From: Isoetes taiwanensis
Taxonomy: Eukaryota; Streptophyta; Lycopodiopsida; Isoetales; Isoetaceae
Length of the DNA stretch: 64,000 nucleotides
NCBI GenBank assembly: GCA_021234155.1
Contig: JAJEKV010000769.1
Coordinates: 1 to 64,000 of the forward strand
Reading direction: 5' to 3'
This document shows positions 34,480 to 45,235 of this stretch, piece by piece. Made by a program: the position numbers and the translations under genes. The notes beneath the pieces are model-generated. The model saw nothing but the letters and a program-made list of their open reading frames with translations, was not told the origin of the DNA and did no database searches. Positions within the stretch are counted from its first letter, which is position 1. Each line of letters begins with the position of its first letter.

Positions 34480-36560
34480 ATATCTTATATTATAATGTTT
34501 TAGTGTATTGTTTGGATCTAGCCCTAGATCTGGACGACCTGTGTTTTGAGTTAAAAATATTAACGGCCGAGATGCCTTTGAGTTTTTTTTCATCTTCTCG
34601 CTCTAGCTTAGGGCTTCCTCGGCTATATGGCAGATCGAGCTATGGTTCTTGCTCGAAATGGTTGCTCCCAAGCAAGGTTTTCAGCTATGGCCACCTCGGC
34701 CGCAAGTCCTCCGGTCTTCGTTCCTGCTTTCAAGCCTCCCCTTTTCAAGCTATGGCCGCCAAGAGGCCGGACCGGCGAAAGCACGTCAGAGAGCCTTTTA
34801 CTTTAACTGTCATCTCTTTCGGAATATTGTAGGCTCAACTTATAGAGCTTGCTACTTTTGAAGAAGCAGGTGCCTCAGATTCGGGTCTAGGATTCGACTA
34901 TCTAGTCTAGGATTCACTGTGGCTTCGGGCTGTTAAAAGGCATGCCAAGATTGCCAAGAATTTATGCATGATATTCTCGTGAGGTGAAAGGAGCTTTCTT
35001 CTTCTCATGATTCAAAAACCGTTGGCTTATTTCCAACTAACAGATTCCCAGCAGATAGGAGCTCACCGACATCAAGAAGGGATGCAACTGTATAGATAAA
35101 ACGAAGAGCCAGAGCCCATAATCATCAGGTTTATTAGTGTTTTCATCAGGTTTTCCAGTAGAGCCAATAATTTAGATCTTCATGTAATATTTAAATCTGA
35201 TCTTTATGTACATAATACTCTTTAACTGGAGTTTAAAACGGGTCTTGAAACTAGAGGCCTTGAAGAAATCAAAGGCCTTGAAGTTAATGGAAAATTTATT
35301 TGATATGGAAGAGCTGGATGTATCTTCTTAGGCAAGAAGGATGTAAGCTATAATCTTTAGGAGTATTGCAAATGGATGAGGTAAAATAACATAAAGATTG
35401 GGGCACATTGGCAGCTAGGTTGCTATTTTCATGTCCAGGCAGCTTGCAAAATATGGAAAGAATGCGCTTTCCTTCTAGAACTGTATCATTTGCAATGATA
35501 TGAATGTGCGCAAAAACTTGAAGAGACCAGGTATGAAATTGCATGCATATTTTGTTCTATATATGCAAAGAGTGAGCATGATTTATTTCTGAGCAGAGCG
35601 CTTGCAAGAGATATAGCAAGCCCAGGTTTGGAGCAAAGAGCGGGCACTAATAAAGAGATTTGGTAAAACATGTCCATTTTGAACCATGCTTTGAAAAATC
35701 AAAGATAGATGTTTATAAAATATTTATGCAAGAACATGCAGAAAGACAGTTGCCATTTCGATTTTCTGCCTCAGGTGCTCATTCAAATTATAATTTAGTT
35801 TGAGCACATTTAAGTTTCATTTGCAATGATGATTTTGGCATAAAAAATGGCCCCTCTCTAGGATCTTTAAATGCAGCAGTAGATGCAAATTATACAGAAA
35901 GAATCTATGCAATGCAATTGATTTGTCGTGCTGGGCTTTGTATTGTCTTGCTATTGCTTGACATTTTTAGACATTTCACTCTTCTTGCTTCCTGCTGGTG
36001 AGGAGCTATTGAAGGCTTATGGATGCATCCAAATCAAAATCTATTATGTGGAAGTGTGCCTTGGAAGTAGAAACCCGTAATCATTAGATCCAATGTTTAG
36101 ACGACTATATGAATTGCCTCCCTAGCACATAGCTTCGTGGTTATCTTTAGGTATGGTGGTCACAAGCTGTTATGGCAGATAAGTTGTAGTGAGTAGGAGG
36201 CTGAGATTGATTAAATGCACTATTACCCCAGCTTAATATTTTTCGTGTATCTTTCTGGATTCCACTACACATGTAATCCACCCTTGCAGAAATGTTGTAT
36301 TCAATGAAATTGCTCCTCACTTGGTGCAAGGATGTATTCCCTTGCATTAGAGTACTTGCACAAGCTCGAAAACCTTGAGACCAGCCACAACAAACTGCCT
36401 TTCATTTATGTAAATGCTCAAATTTTGCCTTGCAAACTACAGCATTCAGGCTTTAAATAATCAACACATGCTTTTTAAGGCCTCCAAGTTTGACAAAGAG
36501 TTTGACAAAGAATTAGGAAGCTATTTCTTAGGTGCTCCAAGATATCGCAAAGAGCAAAAA
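34480..36560. other. No gene seen
   Basis: Open frames reach 109 codons (34503-34832), but without motifs. The block 34500-34860 is slightly richer in GC. Nothing else is supported. Confidence 0.5.
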
Positions 36561-36576
36561 GGTAAGTGGATGGACT

Positions 36577-36710
36577 TGAATTGTACGATAGCTTAGCGCA
36601 AGATGTTACTTGAATTGTTACGATAGCTTAGCACAAGATATTTTATGAGCAAAATGGACTTGAATTGGATGGTAACTTAACACAAATTTTGACAAGAACA
36701 TCATTTTTGA
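36577..36710 (+). repeat. Three degenerate ~35-bp tandem repeats
   Basis: Units share ACTTGAATTG followed by TACGATAGCTTAGC and a CAAGAT end; the first two are close, while the third reads ACTTGAATTGGATGGTAACT. Confidence 0.75.
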
Positions 36711-36918
36711 AATTCGGAGGAATGTATTCTTTGGCTTATTATTTTGTATTGAATAAACAACAGTGTAGTTGAACATCATAAGGATTTAACATAAAACATT
36801 ATTGGTTATCTATATGGCAATTGAAATGTTTGAGGCAATGTCAATGACTATTTGAGACATTATTATATATTGATACAAATAACTGAAATCAAATAAATTT
36901 GGAGTTGTAATGCTTTAA

Positions 36919-37120
36919 CGCATCATCCCTAAAATAATAATCTAAAAAGTAAAAGGCACACAAAACTTCGTTGATAGGTTTCTAACTTTAGCCATTTAAG
37001 AGTTGCACCAGTGCCTTAATACATCACCCCTAAACCAATAATCTAAAAGTAAAATGCATACAAAGCTTTAACATCACCCCTAAACCAATAATCTAAAAGT
37101 AAAATGCATACAAAGCTTTA
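36919..37120 (+). repeat. Two perfect 50-bp tandem copies plus one diverged copy
   Basis: 37021-37070 and 37071-37120 are identical, each starting ACATCACCCCTAAACCAATA. A diverged copy with CATCATCCCTAAAATAATAA lies about 100 bp upstream at about 36920. Perfect identity points to a recent duplication. Confidence 0.9.
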
Positions 37121-37124
37121 TTTA

Positions 37125-37740
37125 CATGTTATGAGACACATGAAGAAATGTTAAGGTGTAGAAATCTATGCCAAAGCTACTCCATTACCATAAGTGCAAG
37201 CCCCAAAGAGTTATGAAGCATCGTGTTGCAGAACAATTCAAGAAGCAAGCATATATCTTTATATTAGAATGTTGTTTTCTTTTGTACGCTCGACATTGAC
37301 TTTGCAATTTGAGCGACATGCTTTCACCAATACGCTACCATGCATTCAAATTCAATGTGGAGAAATTCAAGCCGTTGTGTTTCCAAAGTGAATCCGCAGG
37401 ATTATCATTTACAGGTTACCAACTTTTGCACAATTACTTCTTCTATAATGCAATATAATATTTGCACCAAGCATCAAGTTAAGGTAGTAGTGTCTGAGGT
37501 TGAGTTATGGGGATACAGTTTTGAGGTAGTGCATTGTTTCTTTTGCTTAGAGCTTGGGTCATGAGGATGTAAGTTTCTAGGAAGTGTATTGTTCCTTTTG
37601 CTTAACATTGACGTAAGACAATGTAGATGGTTCTTGAACTCCATAGAGTGTTCATTGGTAATGTAAGTTCTTATCACTGGCATGAAAGTTTCTTTTAAAC
37701 GACTTTTTTGTTAGAATGCAAAAGTTGAATTATTATTGCA
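37125..37740. other. No feature seen
   Basis: Short open frames only, such as 37194-37391, without motifs. Confidence 0.5.
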
Positions 37741-37749
37741 CGCTTTTCC

Positions 37750-37880
37750 TTATTGTGGCCAAAACATTTATAGGCTTCAACTTATGCCCAACAACTCTTT
37801 AAGAGGTATATTGTGGGATTGAACCCCTGAGCTTCTGCACCCAAGACAAACTCTCTACCAATGGGCTAAGTTCCTTTCTC
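37750..37880 (-). mobile_element. tRNA-derived SINE or tRNA-like fragment
   Basis: On the minus strand TTAGCCCATTGGTAGAGAG (box A, about 37869-37851) is followed about 40 bases later by GGGGTTCAATCCC (box B, 37827-37815). These are good matches to tRNA D- and T-arm promoters. The flanking sequence does not form an acceptor stem, so it is not a working tRNA gene; a SINE head is more likely. The 3' boundary is not defined. Confidence 0.6.
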
Positions 37881-38263
37881 AAGGGATATAATAATTGTCA
37901 TTTTATTTATAGTGGCTCTGTTTTCTAATTAGAAGACTGCCTTACGTAAACCCATGCTATGGTGGAAACAACTCCGCCGGACTTGTGCAACCATAACAAG
38001 GCACGCCCCTCGCCTTGGCAAATGGGTTCCCCGACCATAGTATCACACTTTATTGATGCGAGATGGACGACGACTCTTCCGAACGAGATAGAATCTCCCA
38101 AGTTGAATCCTAATCCACTCTCCCCTTTGATAACTCGCAGCAATACCCTAGAAGTACGAATTCTCCAATACTGATGTTTAAATAATTTTTCTCTAGTAGA
38201 TGCCTTGGAAGCAAAATTCTTCAACCCTGCCTTCGTTTAATCTCTAGGACCTTCATCTACTTT
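37881..38263. other. No feature seen
   Basis: A 99-codon minus-strand frame (37925-38224) is present but carries no motif. Confidence 0.5.
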
Positions 38264-38279
38264 AAATGCTATTTTATTT
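38264..38279 (+). repeat. Target-site duplication of LINE copy 2, left copy
   Basis: AAATGCTATTTTATTT, identical to 38767-38782, flanks the LINE insertion. Confidence 0.93.
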
Positions 38280-38766
38280 TTTGATGAACGTGGACCATTA
38301 TTACTCAAAAGAATACAAAGAGTATATGGAGGAACTCAAAACCCAGTGGATAAGATGTCCACTAGAGCAACACTACTCACCACATACATAATATAGAAAA
38401 TATCACCCCACCACATAACATAGAAAAGCAGAGAATACATATCACCATGAGCATAACTGTTTGCTATGAGTAAGTCTGAATTATCTGAAAAGACCTGTCC
38501 CTTGAAGATGAGGAGATTTCGTCTCTTCCAGATGGACCAGATGATTCAAGCAGATGCTAAGTGGAAAGCCCTCTTTGCTAACTTGTCCCAAGAACTAGGA
38601 TAGACTGATAGTAGGACCTGCTGACTATTCAAGTCACAATAGAAAAGGCTCAAAAGCCACTGCCAAGCAAGTCGAGCATGGTGACACAAGAAAAAGCAGT
38701 GCTTAATTGTCTCATTCCTCTACATGCAAAGACGGCAGATCACCGAGACTTCTGGACGAAATCGAT
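38280..38766 (-). mobile_element. 5'-truncated LINE, 487 bp (LINE copy 2)
   Basis: The minus strand carries the C-terminus of a LINE ORF2: VICRLC, then ETIKHCFFLCHHARLAWQW, which is the zf-RVT cysteine-histidine box, and later WDKLAKRAFHLASA and IIWSIWKRRNLLIFKGQ, the C-terminal tryptophan-rich block. One or two stops interrupt it. The 3' tail ends GTTCATCAAAAAA at the low-coordinate side. A perfect 16-bp target duplication (38264-38279 and 38767-38782) proves a target-primed insertion that stopped early. It is a different LINE family from copy 1, judged by its tail. Confidence 0.92.
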
Positions 38767-38782
38767 AAATGCTATTTTATTT
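38767..38782 (+). repeat. Target-site duplication of LINE copy 2, right copy
   Basis: AAATGCTATTTTATTT, identical to the left copy. Confidence 0.93.
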
Positions 38783-41700
38783 GACTTCACATGTTAGGAG
38801 CTAAGTAACATTATAGAGCCATCATACCTAATCTTGTTTCTTTTAGTCTCTAAGCCTTGACTCGCCTTACTTCTCAGAGAATAGATTTCTCTTGACCCAA
38901 CCAACTAGACACTGCCATGCAGCAACCCTCTAGGCCTTGTGTTTGTAAATTGTACCATCACCCTTCACCACTTTTCTTTATGTTCATGATCCTTAAAAGA
39001 GGAAAAAAAAAATCCCTTTCCCAGGTCAAGACACATACTCTGTAATACCTAGTGATTGCTTGAGTTCGAATTCCCACACATGCCAACACCTCACTCGAAT
39101 CTATCTAGAGCGTAAACTTCAGTATCAGTTTGTACCACCCTTCACCGCCTATATCGCAGTGATTATATATTTGCATCACATGCATGTCAACTTGCGATGG
39201 CCAAACCTATTTTCAAGTTGTTCTACCCTAACACTTGAAGGTATGCCACCATTCTTGACTCATCAACACCTTCAAGGATACCTAAATTTGGTTGGGGCAA
39301 ACCATTATCTTAATGTCTTAGGCTCACTAAATTTAAAGAATAACCTACATATCTCAGGAAAATTAGAACAATAGTCCCAAGTGTTAGTACAAATCAGGCA
39401 CCCTTCTACAATGACTCCTTCTACTCTTAGGTTCCTTGTAAAGTTATTGTTCGCCATGTTATCCTAGAAATTGAAATCCTTTTATTCCTAAGGCTCGTGT
39501 CTTCGTCAGTTTTTCAAAACCCCTTGCTGCCTTTCAACCTGGTAGCCCACACGTAATGAATAATAGTCCATTAATTTCGTCTTCGTCTTTGCTAAGTTCT
39601 CGCAATTATCATCGATCTCCTTTACCTTGGCCTTGAAACGTGTTGCTTCTTACTCCCAATGCTGCTCATCACCTGTACGCTTGATATAACATATATAAAT
39701 TCTTCGTCCGTAGGATCATCAAATAATCTAACCTTTCAGATCTTCTTTCACACTCTCGTTATCTTCTAAATTACCGCTATATACTGTATGCTCCATAAAT
39801 CTATGCTCCAAGTTACAGTTAGGTGCTCAAATTTCTCTATGATTTTTAACCCCCATATCATTGGAACCCTATGATGTAGCATCCTTATAGCTCTTAGAAT
39901 TGTTAGTTCTTATGTTCTCTTATGCCCATGCCATGTCACTGTTAGGCACCCCCATATACACCACAGTCATGCCTATTTCAGAAAGTGAGCCTTCTTAACC
40001 ATCATTTGTTACCTAGAGTCCTCTCGGTGCTTGCCTTGCGTTCTTTAATTCATCCCAAACACGTTAAGGGACAAATAACAACATGTGTGACCCTATCCAA
40101 AGTCCAAAGCCCTATATGGCTGCTTGACATGGTCATATAGTTATGCTCATCATTCCAACTGTATTATACAATCCTCGCCACCTCTTGCAAGTCTAAAACA
40201 TGTATTTCTCCATGCATATTATTATCATATCCTTTACTTATCATCCGCCCTTGTATATCAATCTAGTGGTTAATACCCTGCACCAGAACTTCAACTTTTC
40301 TTTCCTCAAACTAGATCTTGTTTAGATCTAGATAATGCATGGTTATACCCTAGTTACATTATATTTATCTTGATAAAGTAAATTCTTATATAAAGTTAAT
40401 TAGAATGCATCATTTACTATCCTTATGAGATTTATAGATGGGGTTTATTGGAGCACTTTAACCTATATTTTTATTTTGAATTCTGCATAATAATTTCTTT
40501 AGTTAATAACGATACTAATATAATATATAAACATCTAAAAAATTCCTTGGACTATAGCTTGTCTAGTTAAGGACTCATTGGCACAAAAATTAAGTCAAAA
40601 CTTGTAATAATAAGAGAGATATAATTCGTGAACCTCATGCAACACTTTTAAGCAAAATAGGGTTTGGCGACTTCAATTGATATCAAATGATAGCGGCCAA
40701 ACATGGAAACATGAAAATCGATATGTTTTATCATAATATATCAATTAATTTCATATTTAACAAGGTTTAGACACTTTTATGCTAGAAAATTGAAGAATGC
40801 AGTTCTAGAGTGCTGTAAAAACTTCCAAATTCTCCAAAGTTTGAACAATCATACCAATATAAGGTGAATCCAGTGGTCATGAAATTCTCACATGTCATTA
40901 AGAATCAAGTGAAGACTCAAATAGTGGTGGTATATTTTAAAATTTAAATTTCTCTTGTGAGATATATGGTTTAAGTGGCAGGGGGGTATGGTGGACCATT
41001 TCTGGTCCATGGACCAGAAATGTTCCCCGGGACAATTCTAATGCTAATAAGAAGAGAGTTCTCACATACAAACTCTTCCTCTGAGTGCTTGATGTTCCGA
41101 TTGAAGGATTAAACATAGGAATTAGAAAATAACCGTCATCGTTTCTGTCAGTGAAACAGGCTGGAAGATCAGCTCAGAAATGGATTCTTTGTAAGATAAA
41201 CACAAAACAGAAGCTTAAATGAAAGGACAGTTACTCAAGAACCTGAAGACCACAAAGCTTCATGGATCAGATACAGAAAAATGGCCGAAATATGGGTAAG
41301 CCTTGTAGAAATATCGCCAAAAAGAACCATCAAACCTTGCTCAAATCTAGCAAAACCGTCATGAATTTCCGCACGACCATGCCGTCGACCGTCTTGGATC
41401 TGTTCGCCAGGCCACGATGCGTCCTTGCTTCTCTACAAAAACCTTCCTTATTTCCCTTGTTACCTTCCACCAAAAACCTTCCATAATAAGAGCAACAAAA
41501 CCCATAACCATGCAAAACCCAAACCCCATTTTCTCACGTCAATGTAGGGTTTTGGCATGTATAAAGTTTGGCATACTTTATACATGATCATATCTTAGGC
41601 TCCACCTATCCCTTTCTTCGATTGCAGAAGATAAAGAGCGATTATTAATACAAGAAATTTATCGCGGCGGCCAAGGCCACCGCGAACATTTCTTTGGTTC

Positions 41701-43420
41701 CAAACCTGTGAGGTTGGACCCACTATTAATGTATAGTGTAATCTGACAAACATCACACAAATTTATAATGGTGTGGATGTCAAATTTCATGTAAGTTTGA
41801 AGCCTAAGAAATTTAATCCAGGCTCAAGTTGTCGCTAGAATTTTGAGAATATGCCTATGTCATCATTTTGTTCAACCAACTTTTCTAAACTTCCAATGAC
41901 ATATAAATCTTGAGCAATTTAAATTCACTTCTCACAATCTAGATGCATGATGATATAGTGCTTCAAGCGAAGTACTTTGTTTCAATATTAAACTGCAATT
42001 TCTATTGCAGAGAATCCTAGATAAGGAGACAATTGCTACTTTTAGGGACATAGATCTAGAATGTAAATGAGCTTGATGAGCAATCCTTTTGTGTTGATGC
42101 ATATAGTTTAAGTAATTTATAAATGTGGTTATATATGTGATGAAGCATGTTGATGAAATGCTTTGTGGATTGGTATCTTCATAAGGTTGCCCTTCTTTCA
42201 TATGTTTAAGTGGTATCGATCTTGAGGTTTTCAAGGTTCTGCCTAATTTGAACTCTTGTGATGTGACCATGTGTACAGAATGCTTGGAATAATCCACTTC
42301 TATTTCTAGAACAAATAACAATGCAAAAATGTCTTGAACAGTAAATATCCTTAAGAGTATCATGTGATGCAACTGATGCATTGTCTTAGCAATATTTTCC
42401 TTGTTTGCCTTAACTCTATTATGATAGAAATGGATTTTAAATCATGAAGATTATTGGAAACTATGAGGATATATGCCACAACACTTTTATCTACCTGTAG
42501 TTTCACATTAACCGCAATTCTGTCAAGCAAGTTGATATCAAGAGGCGGTGGAAGTTCCTCTTAATATCATGCAATGTTTCCTCAAAGCTATGTTAAATAA
42601 ATTCATTAAACTGGTAACATGGCACAAAAACAATTGCCTGTCTCAATTGTCTCAATTTACCCTGTGCAAATCCAGGAGGAGGTTTGTAATAGAGTCCAGG
42701 GCCTGTTAAGACCCAAGGAGGGCCAATTTGACCATGTCGGCCATGTGGCTTCCTCCAGAGGCCATCAAATCAACATTTTGCATTTGAGGCAGCGGCGATG
42801 CCAAGTTCCGTTATGCCTAACATGCAATGCTCTTTTCTTTTTTCTTTTCCTTATTGAACAGGAGGCAGGAGCTATGGCAGGATGCAGTAATCTGTTACAA
42901 ATTATACACAAATGTAGATTTAATTACACACAAATGTAGGTTTAGTAGTACAGATCCGTTCCCTTGAAAAGCGATGAACGAACTCGGGGTTTCCATCACT
43001 ATTTAAGAGGAGACTCTTGCTTGCACATAAAAAAAACCAAGGCGGGCCCAATCTTGCACATACACGGCGAGGGAAATCTCGGAATAGAATCTTGCCAACC
43101 ACGCTTATAGAAAACATAGAAAAGGTTAGAGATTCAAAAGCCGTTCCCGATTATCACCGCACTTTTGTGCACGGAATTAGCGTGGGAAAGTTGTAACGAC
43201 AACGAAAAGCATATCACGAGCGCGAAGTTCAAAACGAAAAATGAAAGACGATGAATGGTAGCGGAAATAAGCAACCTCAAAGAGCTCCCGGGTTCAAATT
43301 TTTCGGGAAGTTTTTTGCAAATGCGGCAAGATGGCGATAAAGCAAGGTGTATGTCGTGAATCGAAATGGATCTCGCTTTGGATAGGGCAGGCCGGGAACT
43401 TCACCGGCCCAAGCGGTCCA
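38783..43420. other. No gene seen
   Basis: AT-rich, with scattered frames up to 149 codons (41932-42381, minus) and no recognisable domain. The only structure noted is the palindrome at 40998-41021. Confidence 0.5.
40998..41021. repeat. Perfect 24-bp palindrome
   Basis: The half-site ATTTCTGGTCCA is followed directly by its reverse complement, with no spacer. It could form a 12-bp cruciform arm or be a paired binding site; no flanking element explains it. Confidence 0.95.
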
Positions 43421-43424
43421 TGAA

Positions 43425-43724
43425 ATGGGAGTTGGGGTGGAAGAAATTGACCTTGAAATTGAACACGTAGAAGATGCACCTGATTTTGCAGCCCATGCCT
43501 TGGGCATGGCTTCTATTGTTGTATCTCCGCCTGAGGATTCCTGTCAAGATCATTCCCAGACTAGCAAGGGAAGTGCAATCGGATTGGGGCAGCCCCGAAA
43601 GAAAAAGAAAGTTGCTAAAAAGTGGAGGGATGAATGGACCGATACTTATAAATGGGCTTATGTTGCCGTCATGATATTTTGCTCTGTTTGCCGCTATAGC
43701 CACTGCCCTCATTGTCGAATCTAG
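43425..43724 (+). CDS. Possible first exon or fragment of a zinc-finger protein (TTF/BED-type, hAT-related)
   Basis: A 99-codon frame starts at an ATG with an acidic segment (VEEIDLEIEHVEDAPDF), passes through a basic nuclear-signal-like run (PRKKKKVAKK) and ends KWRDEWTDTYKWAY, then MIFCSVCR and CPHC. A W-x-x-E/K-W block followed by 'Y-x-W' and a CxxC pair is how many plant and animal zinc-finger proteins derived from hAT transposases start. The frame stops soon after the second cysteine pair. It may be the first exon of an undetected gene or a truncated domesticated-transposase fragment. Family assignment is inference from a short motif. Confidence 0.4.
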   Translation: MGVGVEEIDLEIEHVEDAPDFAAHALGMASIVVSPPEDSCQDHSQTSKGSAIGLGQPRKKKKVAKKWRDEWTDTYKWAYVAVMIFCSVCRYSHCPHCRI

Positions 43725-45235
43725 CATTGGCAATATCCCTGCAACTCCATACCCCTTTAGTTAGAACCCAAAGATCTTTTAGAGAAGACCGGCCATGCAA
43801 ATATTTTTTTAAGGGCTTGCTTCAAGTTATTATTCTATTCTTACAGAGATGGGCCCTTTCCTTCTTAGTTCCTGATGCCATTCAACGAATCCCCTGCATT
43901 TTAAATAGATCAGTGAAGAGATGAAAGAAAAAAAAGAAAGAAAAAGCAAGAGCCATACCTTGCTATGCCAGAAAAAAATGCAACAAATGGTAATATGCCA
44001 GAAGAAAAAGCAATGGGTGGTAACATGCCAGAAGAAAAGCCATCCCAGGACTATGGAGCTGCAAACCCGGCAAAGGTGTTAAAAAAAAACTAAACCCATC
44101 TTCCTATCTACCTGATTGAAGCAGTCGAAAAGCTCTTAGGCATGTGGTACCCTCGTCTTCAACGCAGATAAATACACCATAGCTAATTGTTCCACCCAGT
44201 TAATATTACATATCTTCTGAGTTTTATCTACTCTACAACTGTGAGCCATGATTTGATGGTGGGCACTAGGGCCGTTCAGAGAAAGTAGCCGAAGCCAAAA
44301 TTGAGTTTAGGGTTCATACATACATCACATCCGGACTAGTAACAGCTGCCTCAGCTATGGCTGTGCCAAAAATATCAAGACCGGACGATTTGCTGCCACC
44401 ATGGTACTCGCCCTGATCATTTCCACTCTTACCGCCAATGCAGTGATGGCTCTGCTACACACGCTCATGGTAAGCTGTTTCTATTGCATCTCTTTAGTTT
44501 TCCAGCAATACAGGCTATACAAATCTGAATCTGAATCTATTCGCTTCATCTTTGAAAAAAATCGAAGTGTTTACTCTGCAAACGACCCATCCTCTTGCCT
44601 TCTTCTAAACCAGAAATGGACTCAAAGAATCAGTTGAATATTTCGTATTTTCTTAAAGAGCTTACCCTTGACTCTAGTGCCTGCAGACCTCTGTATACCC
44701 CATCTCATCTGCCAGAAATGGAATACCCTGGTTTCCTCTTCAGAAGAAGTTTTTACCTGTTTTGCTTGATGATTTTGTGCCTGATGGATTTGCATTGCGC
44801 GGAAATGCAGCATCCAGGCAAACCTTCTGCAATCCCCTGCTTCCAACCATCGCCGCCAACAGCTCTGCCACAATCTGTAAGATTCGGCGCTATGGCGGTG
44901 GCTATGCGTTGTCGATTGAATCGCCGGAATAGGTCCGGGCTTTGCTTCAAAGCAAAGTAATAATTCCATCGCCCAACCACGTGTAGGACAAAGAAAGAGG
45001 GAAAAAAAAAACAAAAATGGCCCAAAAACTAACGTGTCAATTGGAGAGCCCTTCTCAGCGACGGAAATATTAGGAACGTATTTTTTCAAACAAAAAATCA
45101 CACTGCTTTATATATGCTAGGATTAGGATAGGAGGGCTGAAGACATTCAAGAGCTGCACACAGTCGTGGGCAATCGAAAAAGTAGAACGCATACAAAACC
45201 TCAACAGATTCCACAAATCCCGCCAATTTGAGAAA
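43725..45235. other. Upstream region of RAD1, no gene assigned
   Basis: Several short frames on both strands (up to 159 codons at 44622-45101, minus) lack motifs. At 43965-44045 GGTAA-ATGCCAGAA-AAAGC units repeat irregularly three times. The RAD1 promoter and 5' untranslated sequence should lie in the last few hundred bases. Confidence 0.5.

Noticed and set aside
37815-37869. Possible tRNA gene on the minus strand
   Set aside because: Boxes A and B are good, but no acceptor stem or clean anticodon stem can be paired, so a tRNA-derived SINE head fits better.
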